Positions 17,736 through 26,034 of a stretch of 64,000 nt of DNA are shown here, piece by piece. The position numbers and the translations under genes are program-made. The first letter of the stretch is position 1, and every line of letters starts with the position of its first letter. The notes beneath the pieces are model-generated. The model did not search any database. It saw only the letters and a program-made list of their open reading frames with translations, and was not told the origin of the DNA. Source of the stretch: Rhodospirillales bacterium 70-18 (GTDB taxonomy: Bacteria > Pseudomonadota > Alphaproteobacteria > Acetobacterales > Acetobacteraceae). The stretch covers positions 108,733 through 172,732 of the forward strand of contig MKWE01000057.1 of assembly GCA_001899585.1 (NCBI GenBank), written 5' to 3'.

Positions 17736-18590
17736 CTACTTGCCGCGCAGGCTGACGCCGGCCGGGTATTTGCGGCGGTATTCGTCCACCGCGGTTTCCA
17801 TGGTGACGAAGGTGGCGCCTTCCGCGCGCAGCGTCGCGATCATGTGTTCCAGCATGAACATGCGGTGGCCGCGGCCGATGACATGGGGGTGGAAGGTGTA
17901 GGTCAGCACCCCCCAGTCGAAATACTTCTTCATGTAGCGGAATTCGTTGATGAAGTTCTCGATCACCAGGCGCGCGTTGGCGTTGCCGGGCAGGATGCCG
18001 GCGGGCGAGCGGGTGTATTCGAAATGCGGGAAGTCATCGAGCGACCAGGAGATCGGCATTTCCACCAGCGCCGTGTCCGGGCCGAACTCCATCGGCTCCA
18101 GCAGGGTGATCCGGTCGCCCTTGCGCGCCTGATAGGGGATGTAGTCGTGCCCCATCATCGAGCTGTCGTAGACGAAGCCGTGCTTGAGCAGCAGGTCCAC
18201 GCTGACCGGGCTGAGGTCCCAGGCGGGGGAGCGGTAGCCGCGCGGCGGCCGGCCGGTGAGGCGGGTGATGGAGTCGCTGCCGCGCAGCAGCTCTGCCTCC
18301 TCGCCCTCGGGCCCCAGGGTGGAGGGGACGCGGTGGGTCCAGCCGTGGTTGCCGATCTCGTGGCCGGCGGCGTGCACGGCGGCGACGCAGGAGGGGTAGC
18401 TCTCGATGGTGTGGCCGGGGATGAACCAGGTGCTGGGCAGGCGCTGCTCGTTCAGCAGGCGCAGGATGCGCTGGGTGGCGGCGATGCCGAAATCGCCGCG
18501 GCTGATCGCGGTGGGGGTGATGGTGTCGCGGGCGATCGCGCCGGAGACGTTGTCGTGGTCGAAGGTGAGGCAGACGAACAGGTCGGCCAT
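17736..18590 (-). CDS. Polysaccharide deacetylase-family protein (PuuE/allantoinase-like)
   Basis: 284 residues, NodB-type barrel. The N-terminal metal motif is CLTFDHDN; the second is EIGNHGWTHR with the two histidines; RGYRSPAWDLS is the third conserved block, and FHPHVIGRG is the C-terminal histidine motif. Family members with this layout include PuuE allantoinase and peptidoglycan-like deacetylases; without a signal peptide a cytoplasmic amide hydrolysis is more likely than wall modification. Start 18590 is preferred because GAGGAG lies six bases upstream; the frame extends to 18632. Divergent from the amidohydrolase operon, with repeated TTGACA-containing units between. Confidence 0.8.
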   Translation of the reverse strand: MADLFVCLTFDHDNVSGAIARDTITPTAISRGDFGIAATQRILRLLNEQRLPSTWFIPGHTIESYPSCVAAVHAAGHEIGNHGWTHRVPSTLGPEGEEAELLRGSDSITRLTGRPPRGYRSPAWDLSPVSVDLLLKHGFVYDSSMMGHDYIPYQARKGDRITLLEPMEFGPDTALVEMPISWSLDDFPHFEYTRSPAGILPGNANARLVIENFINEFRYMKKYFDWGVLTYTFHPHVIGRGHRMFMLEHMIATLRAEGATFVTMETAVDEYRRKYPAGVSLRGK

Positions 18591-18650
18591 ATGAGACTCC
18601 TCGAAGGGGGGTAGCGGCGTCGCCGGCAGCATCCGGCGTCGGGCCGGGCG

Positions 18651-18690
18651 CTGTCAAAAGGGGGCTGTCAAAAGAGGGGGCAAAAGGGGC
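18651..18690. promoter_or_regulatory. Imperfect direct repeats in divergent promoter region
   Basis: Three imperfect units follow one another: CTGTCAAAAGGGGG (18651-18664), CTGTCAAAAGAGGGGG (18665-18680) and CAAAAGGGGC (18681-18690). They lie between the deacetylase gene (minus strand, start 18590) and the amidohydrolase operon (plus strand, start 18749). Read on the minus strand, the first two each contain a perfect TTGACA, so they may be alternative -35 elements for the deacetylase gene. No convincing -10 was found. Confidence 0.35.
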
Positions 18691-18748
18691 GCGTGTGGAC
18701 GCGGCGGCGCGGACGGGTGTAGCGTTGCGGGTACGGGAAGGAATGTTC

Positions 18749-19846
18749 ATGGGCGCGACCGCCGGCGGCATCGACTGCGACGTGCATCCCGCCGTGCCGG
18801 GGATGGCGGCGCTGTTGCCCTATTTCGATCCGTACTGGCGCGAACAGGTGACGGTGCGCGGCATTGACGGCATGGACCTGGCCAGCTTTCCGCCCAACGT
18901 GCCGGCGCATGGCCGGGCCGACTGGCGGCCGGCGCCTGGCCCGGCAACGGGCACCAAGCCGGGGGGCGCCAAGCCGGGCAGCAGCCTGGAGATGCTGCGG
19001 GCGCAGGCGCTGGACGGGTTCGGCTCGCGCCTGGCGATCTGCAATCCGCTCTATGGCACCCAGGCCGTCTACAACGACCATTTCGCCGCCGCGATGGCGC
19101 GGGCGATGAACGACTGGCTGGCGGCCGAGTGGCTGGACCGCGAGCCGCGGCTGCGCGCCTCCATGACCGTGGCGGTGCAGAACGCCGAGCTGGCGGTGGA
19201 GGAGATCGAGCGGCTGGCCGGCGACCGGCGCTTCGTGCAGGTGCTGTTCCTGGCGATGGGCGACGCGCCGATGGGGCGGCGGCAGTTCTGGCCGATCTAT
19301 GCGGCGGCCGAGCGGCACGGGCTGGCGATCGGGGTGCATGCCGGCAGCGCCGCGCGGCATGCCACCAGCAGCAATGGCTGGCCCTCGTACCATATCGAGG
19401 ACTACGTGCTGAATGCCCAGGGGTTCCAGTCGCAGATCCTGAACCTGATCCATGAGGGCGTGTTCACCAAATTCCCGAAGCTGAAGGTGGTGGGCATCGA
19501 GACCGGGTTCACCTGGCTGCCGAACTTCATGTGGCGGGCCAACAAGACCTGGCGCGGGGTGCGCGCCGAGGTGCCGTGGGTGGACCGGCCGCCGGCGGAG
19601 ATCATGCGCGCGCACATCCGCTTCACCCTGCAACCGAGCGACGCGCCGCCCGACCCGGCGGACATGGCCGTGGTGCTGGAGCAGATCGGCTGCGACGACA
19701 TGCTGCTGTTCTCGACCGACTATCCGCACGCGCAGTTCGACGGCGACGCGGCCTTCCCCGAGGGGTTCCCCGTGGCGCTGCGGCCGCGCGTGCTGGTGGA
19801 CAATCCGCTGGATACGTATCCGCGTCTGCAGGAGGCCATGACATGA
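18749..19846 (+). CDS. ACMSD-type amidohydrolase (amidohydrolase 2 family), copy 1
   Basis: 365 residues. Amidohydrolase-2 barrel with the N-terminal metal motif in the variant form IDCDVHPAV (DxH instead of HxH), a mid-barrel His in GLAIGVHAGSA, and the C-terminal metal Asp in LLFSTDYPHAQFDGD. Relatives are metal-dependent decarboxylases or hydrolases acting on aromatic or muconate-type acids. GGGAAGGA is about seven bases before the ATG at 18749; the ATG at 18743 is too close to that site. Its stop overlaps the start of copy 2 as ATGA, so the two are coupled and probably form a complex or act in sequence. Confidence 0.85.
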   Translation: MGATAGGIDCDVHPAVPGMAALLPYFDPYWREQVTVRGIDGMDLASFPPNVPAHGRADWRPAPGPATGTKPGGAKPGSSLEMLRAQALDGFGSRLAICNPLYGTQAVYNDHFAAAMARAMNDWLAAEWLDREPRLRASMTVAVQNAELAVEEIERLAGDRRFVQVLFLAMGDAPMGRRQFWPIYAAAERHGLAIGVHAGSAARHATSSNGWPSYHIEDYVLNAQGFQSQILNLIHEGVFTKFPKLKVVGIETGFTWLPNFMWRANKTWRGVRAEVPWVDRPPAEIMRAHIRFTLQPSDAPPDPADMAVVLEQIGCDDMLLFSTDYPHAQFDGDAAFPEGFPVALRPRVLVDNPLDTYPRLQEAMT

Positions 19847-20964
19847 GTCCCGAGGACGGCACGATCCTGACCGCCGACGCCGCCGAGCGGCAATCGCGGT
19901 CGCGGCTGCGGGTGATCGATTGCGACGTGCATCACGCGCTGCGCTCGCCCAAGGACTTGCATCCCTATCTGTCGAAGCGCTGGCGCGACCACCTGGACAC
20001 CTACGGCCATCGCTTCCCGGTACCGTTCACCGACGGCTCGCCCTATCCGAAGACGGCGCCGGCGCTGTCGCGCACCGATTCCTGGCCGCCCAATGGCGGG
20101 CCGCCGGGCTCGGACCTGGCGTTCCTGCAGAAGCAGCTGCTGGACCGGCACAACGTGGAATACGGGCTGCTGCACCTGCTGGCGCCGCACGGCATGGACC
20201 AGCGCAACCAGGATTTCGGCGCCGCCGTGTGCAGCGCCATCAACCAGTGGCAGTACGAGCACTGGACGCAGAAGGACAGGCGCCTGAAGGCGGCGATCGT
20301 GGTGCCGGGCGAGGATGCGCAGGCGGCGGTGGCCGAGATCGAACGCTGGGCGGGAAATACGGATTTCGTGCAGGTCTCGATGGTGACGCACACGATCGAG
20401 CCGCTGGGGCGGCGGCGCTACTGGCCGATCTACGAGGCGGCGGCGCGGCTGGGGCTGCCGGTGGGGCTGCATACCTCCGGCTACAACGGGCATGCCATCA
20501 CCGGCGGCGGCTGGGCGAGCTACTACGTGGAGGAGCAGCACAACGTGGCGATCTCCCAGCAGGCGCTGGCGATCAGCCTGGTGTGCGAGGGAGTGTTCGA
20601 GCGGTTCCCGGCGCTGAAGGTGGTGATCGTGGAGGCGGGGCTGGCCTGGGTGCCCTCGGTGGCGTGGCGGCTGGACCGGCATTTCGACCGGATGCGCGAC
20701 GAGCTGCCGCATCTGACGAAGAAGCCCTCGGAGTATCTGCGCCAGCACATGTGGTACACGACCCAGCCCGCCGACGAGCCGGAGCGGCCGGAGGATCTGC
20801 GGCGCATCTTCGACTGGATGGGCTGGGACCGGGTGCTGTACGCGACCGATTATCCGCATTGGGACATGGACAATCCCGGCCAGTCGATCAAGCTGCGGCT
20901 GAGCGAGGACGAGCAGCGGATGATCTATGCGGACAACGCGCGCGCGGTGTACGGGTTCGCCTGA
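19843..20964 (+). CDS. ACMSD-type amidohydrolase (amidohydrolase 2 family), copy 2
   Basis: 373 residues, paralogue of the preceding gene. It keeps IDCDVHHAL at the N terminus, GLPVGLHTSGY in the middle, and the C-terminal LYATDYPHWDMDNP. The shared motif GRRRYWPIYEAAARLGLPVGL versus the GRRQFWPIYAAAERHGLAIG form in copy 1 shows common origin with clear divergence, so different substrates or a heteromer are possible. It is translationally coupled upstream and the Rieske gene starts two bases after its stop. Known relatives decarboxylate or hydrolyse ring-derived acids; the actual substrate is not deducible. Confidence 0.85.
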   Translation: MSPEDGTILTADAAERQSRSRLRVIDCDVHHALRSPKDLHPYLSKRWRDHLDTYGHRFPVPFTDGSPYPKTAPALSRTDSWPPNGGPPGSDLAFLQKQLLDRHNVEYGLLHLLAPHGMDQRNQDFGAAVCSAINQWQYEHWTQKDRRLKAAIVVPGEDAQAAVAEIERWAGNTDFVQVSMVTHTIEPLGRRRYWPIYEAAARLGLPVGLHTSGYNGHAITGGGWASYYVEEQHNVAISQQALAISLVCEGVFERFPALKVVIVEAGLAWVPSVAWRLDRHFDRMRDELPHLTKKPSEYLRQHMWYTTQPADEPERPEDLRRIFDWMGWDRVLYATDYPHWDMDNPGQSIKLRLSEDEQRMIYADNARAVYGFA

Positions 20965-20966
20965 GC

Positions 20967-21380
20967 ATGGCGCGGCATGTGGTGGCGACGGCGGGGGAGA
21001 TTCCGCCGGGCGGACGCAAGATCGTCACCGTGCGGGGGCGCGAGATCGGCATATTCAACCATGGTGGCGAATATTTCGCGCTGCTGAACCGCTGCCCGCA
21101 CCAGGGCGGCGAGCTGTGCCGCGGCACGCTGGTGGGGCTGGTGACCTCCCGCGAGCCGGGGCGGTTCGATTATTCGCGGCCGGGGGAGATGCTGAAATGC
21201 CCGTGGCATGGCTGGGAATACGACATCCGCACCGGGCAGTCGTGGTGCGACCCGAACGACACCCGGGTGAAGGCGTACGAGGTGACCGTGGAGCCGGGGG
21301 AGACGCTGGCGCGCGGGCCGTTCGTGGCCGAGACCTTCGCGGTGTCGGTCGAGCAGGACTATATCGTCGTCGAGGTTTGA
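20967..21380 (+). CDS. Rieske [2Fe-2S] ferredoxin-like protein
   Basis: 137 residues, a stand-alone Rieske domain. Cluster ligands are Cys-43 and His-45 (NRCPHQGGELC) and Cys-78 and His-81 (KCPWHGWEYD). The insert between the two motifs is longer than in ferredoxins of biphenyl-type dioxygenases and resembles the Rieske part of ring-hydroxylating oxygenases. No catalytic oxygenase domain or reductase is present in the window, so either it serves a distant oxygenase or it is an electron carrier or regulatory partner of the operon. Start at 20967, two bases after the upstream stop. Confidence 0.85.
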   Translation: MARHVVATAGEIPPGGRKIVTVRGREIGIFNHGGEYFALLNRCPHQGGELCRGTLVGLVTSREPGRFDYSRPGEMLKCPWHGWEYDIRTGQSWCDPNDTRVKAYEVTVEPGETLARGPFVAETFAVSVEQDYIVVEV

Positions 21381-21416
21381 CGGCGCGCGTTTCATTGGCC
21401 TGAGGAAAGGAAGACG

Positions 21417-22586
21417 ATGAGCATCAACGGCAAGGCGTATATCGCGGGGGCATACGAGCACCCCACGCGCAAGGCGCCCGACAAATCCGTGGCCCAGCTG
21501 CATGCCGAGTGCGCGGTGGGCGCGCTGGCCGATGCCGGGCTGCGCAAGGACGATGTCGACGGGTATTTCTGCGCCGGCGATGCGCCCGGAATGGGGCCGC
21601 TGTCGATGGTGGACTACATGAACCTGCGGGTGAAGCATGTGGATTCCACCGATATCGGCGGCTCCTCCTACATCATGGCGGTGGGGCATGCCGCCGAGGC
21701 GATCGCGGCGGGCAAGTGCAGCGTGGCGCTGATCACGCTCTCGGGCCGGCCGCGCAGCGAGGGGGTGCAGACCGGCACCGCGGCGCGCCCCGGCAACCCG
21801 CAGATCGCCGACAGCCCGTGGGAGAGCCATTTCGCGCCGGTGACCACCAATGTCTACGGCATGGTGGCCAAGCGGCACATGCACCAGTTCGGCACCACCA
21901 GCGAGCAGCTCGCCTGGATCAAGGTGGCCGCGAGCCATCATGCGCAGTGGAACGAGCACGCCATGCTGCGCAACGTGGTGACGGTGCAGGAGGTGCTGGA
22001 CAGCCCGATGGTCTCCGACCCGCTGCACCGGCTGGATTGCTGCATCATCAGCGATGGCGGCGGCGCGCTGGTGGTGGTGAAGCCGGAGATCGCGCGCCAG
22101 CTCAAGCGACCGCTGGTGAAGATCATGGGCGCGGCGGAGGCGCCGAAGGGGCAGATGGGCGGCGATGTGGACCTGTCCTATTGCGGCGCCGCCTGGTCGG
22201 GCCCGGCGGCGTTCGCCGAAGCCGGGGTGAAGCCGGCCGACATGAAATATGCCTCGATCTACGACAGCTTCACCATCACGGTGTTGATGCAGCTTGAGGA
22301 TCTGGGGTTCTGCGCCAAGGGCGAGGGCGGCAGGTTCGTGATGGACGGCAACCTGATCTCCGGCGTGGGCAAGCTGCCGTTCAACACCGATGGCGGCGGG
22401 CTGTGCAACAACCATCCGGCCAATCGCGGCGGCATCACCAAGGTGATCGAGGCGGTGCGGCAGTTGCGCGGGGAGGCGCACCCGAAGGTGCAGGTGCCGA
22501 ATTGCGACCTGGCGGTGGCGACCGGGATCGGCGGCCTGCTGGGCAGCCGGCATGGCGCGGCGACCGTGGTTCTGGGCCGGGAGTGA
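21417..22586 (+). CDS. Thiolase-fold protein (SCP2/Ltp2-like) lacking the usual nucleophile
   Basis: 389 residues with thiolase fold and C-terminal signature CDLAVATGIGGLLGSRHGAATVVLGRE. At the position of the nucleophilic cysteine motif the sequence is TDIGGSSYIMAVGHAAEA, without a Cys. That and the adjacent DUF35 gene fit the thiolase-like aldolases (Ltp2 with ChsH2 in steroid side-chain breakdown) better than a true acetyl-CoA acetyltransferase. Other visible blocks are ISDGGGALVVV and NTDGGGLCNNHPANRGG. GAGGAAAGG precedes the start. It is 36 bases after the Rieske gene and five bases before DUF35. Confidence 0.85.
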   Translation: MSINGKAYIAGAYEHPTRKAPDKSVAQLHAECAVGALADAGLRKDDVDGYFCAGDAPGMGPLSMVDYMNLRVKHVDSTDIGGSSYIMAVGHAAEAIAAGKCSVALITLSGRPRSEGVQTGTAARPGNPQIADSPWESHFAPVTTNVYGMVAKRHMHQFGTTSEQLAWIKVAASHHAQWNEHAMLRNVVTVQEVLDSPMVSDPLHRLDCCIISDGGGALVVVKPEIARQLKRPLVKIMGAAEAPKGQMGGDVDLSYCGAAWSGPAAFAEAGVKPADMKYASIYDSFTITVLMQLEDLGFCAKGEGGRFVMDGNLISGVGKLPFNTDGGGLCNNHPANRGGITKVIEAVRQLRGEAHPKVQVPNCDLAVATGIGGLLGSRHGAATVVLGRE

Positions 22587-22591
22587 GAGAG

Positions 22592-22969
22592 ATGAGCGAA
22601 CGCAAGATCACCGCGCCGGCCAACAACCCGGAGAGCGAGCCGTTCTACAAGGCGGCGGAAGAGGGCAAGTTCCTGATCCGCCGCTGCACCGCCTGCAAGA
22701 AGGCGCATTGGTATCCGCGCGCGGTATGTCCGTTCTGCTTCGGGGAGACGGCGTGGGAGGAAGCCTCGGGCAAGGGGGTGATCTACAGCTACAGCCCGAT
22801 GCGCCGCGCCGGCTACACCCTGGCCTATGTGACGCTGGCCGAAGGGCCGACGATGATGACCAATATCGTCGATACCGACCCGGATAGCCTGTCGATCGGG
22901 CAGGCGGTGAAGCTGAAATTCGTGCCCACCGATGGGGGGCCGCCGGTGCCCTGTTTCACCGCGGCCTAG
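22592..22969 (+). CDS. DUF35 OB-fold/zinc-ribbon acyl-CoA-associated protein
   Basis: 125 residues. The N-terminal rubredoxin-like zinc ribbon has Cys-32, Cys-35, Cys-46 and Cys-49 (RRCTACKKAHWYPRAVCPFC); the C-terminal half is the OB fold with the GKGVIYSYSPM and AYVTLAEGPTMMTNIV strands. Proteins of this family bind thiolase-fold partners and channel or bind acyl-CoA, as in acetyl-CoA acetyltransferase/HMG-CoA synthase complexes and in Ltp2-ChsH2. It starts six bases after the thiolase stop, so the pair is almost certainly a complex. Last gene of the operon; a GC-rich terminator follows immediately. Confidence 0.88.
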   Translation: MSERKITAPANNPESEPFYKAAEEGKFLIRRCTACKKAHWYPRAVCPFCFGETAWEEASGKGVIYSYSPMRRAGYTLAYVTLAEGPTMMTNIVDTDPDSLSIGQAVKLKFVPTDGGPPVPCFTAA

Positions 22970-22976
22970 GCTGCGG

Positions 22977-23026
22977 CGCCGCCAGGGGGGCGTGGGTTTC
23001 CCTGGCGGCGGAGCGGGGGGTTTTAG
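22977..23026 (+). terminator. Rho-independent terminator after the thiolase/DUF35 operon
   Basis: A perfect 11-base GC stem, CGCCGCCAGGG at 22977-22987 pairing with 23000-23010, with a 12-base loop. It is followed by a G-run and TTTT at 23021-23024. It begins seven bases after the DUF35 stop. Confidence 0.7.
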
Positions 23027-23037
23027 CAAAAACAAGT

Positions 23038-23084
23038 CTTCTTTGTTTGAAAACAAAGAAGCAAAAAAACTTTGTTCGGTTAGG
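23038..23084. repeat. AT-rich palindromic element, half copy
   Basis: Hairpin 23038-23061 with 11-base arms (CTTCTTTGTTT) around GA, followed by a stretch (23062-23084) that corresponds to the inner arm of the complete element at 10599-10619. The right hairpin is missing. The inner arm contains the stop codon of the convergent enolase gene (23080-23082), so the element's end has become the end of that reading frame. It lies just past the GC terminator. Confidence 0.75.
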
Positions 23085-24273
23085 CGAATGCCTCGGTTTC
23101 TTCCTCGATCTTGGCCGGGTCGAGGTCCATGCCGATGCCGGGCAGGTCGTTGCAGCGGATCATGCCGCCTTCGGGGACGACCGGGTGGGCCAGGAAATGC
23201 TGGTGGATGGTGTTCCATTTCACCAGGTATTCCTGGTACGGCGTATGGATCGGCGACTGCGCCAGCGAGACGTGGATGCCGGCCGGGGTGGAGTGACCGT
23301 GCGGGATGACGATCAGGTCGTGCGCGGTGGCGCAGGCGATGATCTTCAGGGTTTCGGAGATGCCGCCGCACCAGTAGATGTCGGGCTGCACTATATCCAG
23401 CGCGCCGGCATCGATGAAGCGGCGGAAGCCCCAGCGGGTGTATTCGTGCTCGGCGCCGGAGAGCGGGATGCTGATCTTGTCCTTGATGCGGCGATAGCTG
23501 TCGATGCGGTCGGGCATGACGCATTCCTCCAGCCATTTGGGGCGGAATTCGGCGATGCGGCCGGCGAGCTCGATGACGTAGGGCACGTCCATCGCCTGCC
23601 AGCAATCGAGCATGATGTCGTCGTCCGGCCCCAGCGCGTCGCGCAGGGTGCGCACCAGTTCCACGTTCTTGCGCATGCCCTCGGGGCCGCTCATCGGGCC
23701 GTGGCGGAAGAACCACTTTTGCGCGCGGTAGCCCTTCGCCTGGTATTCCTGGGCGCGGGCGCGCACCCGCCCGGCGTCGAGCACGTTGAAGCCGAGCATG
23801 CTGGCATAGGCGGGCACCGCCGCGCGGGTGGGGCCGCCGAGCAGGCGGTAGACCGGCTGGCCGAGCCAGCGGCCCTTGAGGTCCCACAGCGCGCAATCCA
23901 CCGCGCTGATCGCCAGCATGGCGTCGCCCTGGCGGCCATGGACCATGATGCGGTGCATCTGGTCCCAGAGCAGTTCATGCGCGACCGGGTCGCGGCCGAG
24001 CAGGATGGGGCGCAGCCGGCCGGCGATGATGCTGGCGACGCCCTCGGGCACCGGGCCGGCGATGCCGATGACGCCGTCATCGGTCTCGATCTGGAGGAAA
24101 TACGCCTCGATGCGGAAATGGCCGGGGTCAGCCTGGACCCCGCCCTCGAAATCGTCGCGGGCGCGGTACTCGGCGTAGATGTCGATGGGACGGACCAGGC
24201 GCTCCTCCCAGAACGCCCCGTCGGTCGGCATGGTGCCGCGCAGGCGGCTCAGCCGGATTGCGGTGATCTTCAT
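23080..24273 (-). CDS. Enolase-superfamily sugar-acid dehydratase, rhamnonate dehydratase-like
   Basis: 397 residues. The segment KWFFRHGPMSGPEG is the signature I associate with L-rhamnonate dehydratase. Metal ligands fall in MLDCWQAMD, KWLEECVMPD and LSGAEHEYTR; the general acid/base histidine is in VIPHGHSTPAGIH. The reaction would be removal of water from a sugar acid to give a 2-keto-3-deoxy acid. A strong GGGGGGAGAACGG site precedes the ATG. It lies 50 bases downstream of the TPR gene on the same strand. The cognate aldolase is not adjacent; DapA-family lyases at 9647 and 40734 are the only candidates in the window. Confidence 0.8.
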   Translation of the reverse strand: MKITAIRLSRLRGTMPTDGAFWEERLVRPIDIYAEYRARDDFEGGVQADPGHFRIEAYFLQIETDDGVIGIAGPVPEGVASIIAGRLRPILLGRDPVAHELLWDQMHRIMVHGRQGDAMLAISAVDCALWDLKGRWLGQPVYRLLGGPTRAAVPAYASMLGFNVLDAGRVRARAQEYQAKGYRAQKWFFRHGPMSGPEGMRKNVELVRTLRDALGPDDDIMLDCWQAMDVPYVIELAGRIAEFRPKWLEECVMPDRIDSYRRIKDKISIPLSGAEHEYTRWGFRRFIDAGALDIVQPDIYWCGGISETLKIIACATAHDLIVIPHGHSTPAGIHVSLAQSPIHTPYQEYLVKWNTIHQHFLAHPVVPEGGMIRCNDLPGIGMDLDPAKIEEETEAFA

Positions 24274-24323
24274 GGCCGTTCTCCCCCCGGATGGGGGATG
24301 GTAGGAGCGCGCCGCCGGCTTGG

Positions 24324-25655
24324 CTACCGGTCCCCCGAGCGGCCCCCCAGCCGGCGCAGGAAGGCGTCGTCACGCATCAACCGGCGGCGGGTGGCGACGA
24401 GGCCGGCCAGCGTGGCGCTGTCCTGGCGGGCGGCGGCCAGGCGGATCAGGGTGCGCATGAACACGTCGCGCTGGGCGTGGCTGCCGCCGAGCGGGGCCAG
24501 GCCGGCGGCGAGGCCGTCGAGCGGCGGCGGCGGGCCCTCCTCGGGCAGCAGGGCCATGATGGCGCGGGCGAGCGGCAGGCCGATGCCGGCGGCCACCGCC
24601 GCTTGCTCGCCGGCGTCGGTACTCGCCAGCGCGCGGGCGGCGTCATGCGCGGCCGGGCGATCACCGACGGCGACCAGGGCGAACAGGCGGTGCAGGGCGG
24701 TGAAGACATGCGTCGCCTCGTGCCGGCGGCGGCGGGCGATATCCGCCAGTTCGGCCCAGCGGCCGCCGACCGGCACGCCGTCCTGGCGCAGGCGCCACAG
24801 CAGTGAGGCGGCGTTGGCGAAGTCGCGGTTGTCCTCGCTGCGGTCCGGGCGGATGGCTCGGTCGTACAGCGCCAGCACGCGGGCGGTGTCGCCTTGTTCC
24901 AGGTGGAACAGCGCCAGGTGCCAATAGAGGTGGTACGCGAAATTGTTGCAGCCGCTCCAGCCCTGGCGGCAGCCCTCGATCCAGGCGATGCCCTCGGCCG
25001 GACGCTTGGTCATTTCCAGCACATGGGCGACGGCGTGCACCGCCCAGGGGTCTTCCGGCGCCGCGGCGATGGCGGCACGGCCGGCGGCTTCGGCGGCGGC
25101 GAAGTCGCCGGTTTCCTCCAGGGCGAAGGCGTGGCAGCCGAGGATGTAGCCGTAGCCGGGGTGTTCCGGCGCCCAGTGCGGCAGCACCGCCGTGGTGGCG
25201 CGGCGCATGCCGGCGCCGTCGCCGCCCAGGAAGCGCAGCATGGTGGCGAGCTTAACCAGCAACGGCACCAGCTTGCGGCGCTGCAGATGCGCCTCCAGCA
25301 CGGCGGCGGCGGCCAGCGGGCCGGTGGCCACTGCCTGGCCGAGGGCGGCCACCAGGGCGGTTTCGTCCTCGGTCACCGGTTGGGCGGCCGCCAGGCTGGC
25401 GCGGGCGGCGGCCAGGGTTTCCTCGCGCCCGGCCAGCATCAGCGCGAAGCCTTGCAGGGCGTGCGCGGCAGCCATCGTGGGGTCGGCCCGCAAGGCGGTC
25501 TCGATGGCGGTGCCGGTGTCACGCCGATAGGCCAGCAGGCCCTCGGTGGCATGGGCGAAGGCGTCGTGCGCCGCCTCGCTGCGGGTCGCGTGGCGGAAGC
25601 CGTAGCGGTCGGCGACGCCTTCGGGGGCGGGGCGGCGGGCGGGCAGGTAGGTCAT
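24324..25655 (-). CDS. Tetratricopeptide-repeat protein, sigma-factor linked
   Basis: 443 residues, almost entirely alpha-helical with TPR-like helix pairs (for example ALQGFALMLAGREETLAAARASL and AFALEETGDFAAAEAAGRAAI). It resembles the cytoplasmic TPR_2 proteins that open with a YGF segment and carry conserved His residues in WAVHAVAHVLEM and AYHLYWHLALFHLEQGD. No catalytic motif is recognised with confidence. The ATG at 25655 overlaps the stop of the anti-sigma candidate as ATGA. Its coupling to that gene suggests a regulatory or target role in the same response. Confidence 0.7.
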   Translation of the reverse strand: MTYLPARRPAPEGVADRYGFRHATRSEAAHDAFAHATEGLLAYRRDTGTAIETALRADPTMAAAHALQGFALMLAGREETLAAARASLAAAQPVTEDETALVAALGQAVATGPLAAAAVLEAHLQRRKLVPLLVKLATMLRFLGGDGAGMRRATTAVLPHWAPEHPGYGYILGCHAFALEETGDFAAAEAAGRAAIAAAPEDPWAVHAVAHVLEMTKRPAEGIAWIEGCRQGWSGCNNFAYHLYWHLALFHLEQGDTARVLALYDRAIRPDRSEDNRDFANAASLLWRLRQDGVPVGGRWAELADIARRRRHEATHVFTALHRLFALVAVGDRPAAHDAARALASTDAGEQAAVAAGIGLPLARAIMALLPEEGPPPPLDGLAAGLAPLGGSHAQRDVFMRTLIRLAAARQDSATLAGLVATRRRLMRDDAFLRRLGGRSGDR

Positions 25656-25963
25656 ACGGGCGGCTCCGGTGGGGGTTGCTCCACGGGGGGCCGGCTGGAG
25701 GCATCCAGCAGGCGGCGCTCGACGTCCGGCGGTGGCGGCGGCAGGTGGCCACGCGCCAGCAGGCGGGTGGTCTTGCGCAGCTGGTCCATGTAGGCGCGGC
25801 ACATGCTGCAGATCAGCAGATGGAACCGCACGGCCAGCCATTGGCGCACCGGCAGCGCGTGCTCCATGTAATCGGTCGCCTGCTCGCTGACATCCTGGCA
25901 TCGCAACACTTCGGTCTCCGTGGGTTGCGGACCGTGGTGTCCGCGGTGAATGGACTCCGGCAT
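25652..25963 (-). CDS. Zinc-finger anti-sigma factor candidate
   Basis: About 103 residues from the ATG at 25963, or about 85 from the GTG at 25909 or TTG at 25906. The shorter starts are attractive because the recognisable domain begins at RCQDVSEQATDYME. The ZAS zinc motif is intact: Cys in RCQD, then His-x3-Cys-x2-Cys in RFHLLICSMCRAYM. The C-terminal tail is proline-rich and has no membrane helix, so it should be a soluble anti-sigma factor that binds the ECF factor encoded divergently. Stop overlaps the start of the TPR gene (ATGA). Confidence 0.75.
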   Translation of the reverse strand: MPESIHRGHHGPQPTETEVLRCQDVSEQATDYMEHALPVRQWLAVRFHLLICSMCRAYMDQLRKTTRLLARGHLPPPPPDVERRLLDASSRPPVEQPPPEPPV

Positions 25964-25995
25964 GCCGCGGGGCGTTACAGGCCGTCGTCGCCTCT

Positions 25996-26026
25996 GATAC
26001 ACTCGGCAACGTACCCGCAGGATACA
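25996..26026 (+). promoter_or_regulatory. GATACA direct repeat upstream of the ECF sigma gene
   Basis: GATACA occurs at 25996-26001 and again at 26021-26026, 25 bases apart, in the gap between the divergent anti-sigma and sigma genes. Autoregulated ECF promoters often use two short boxes, but the 19-base interior and identical boxes are not a known ECF consensus that I can name. Only a weak AGGA, 12 bases off, stands before the sigma start. Confidence 0.25.
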
Positions 26027-26034
26027 GCCTGACC

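Noticed and set aside
21417..22586. Ordinary acetyl-CoA acetyltransferase call for the thiolase
   Set aside because: The nucleophilic Cys motif is absent and a DUF35 partner is adjacent, so a plain thiolase name would mislead.
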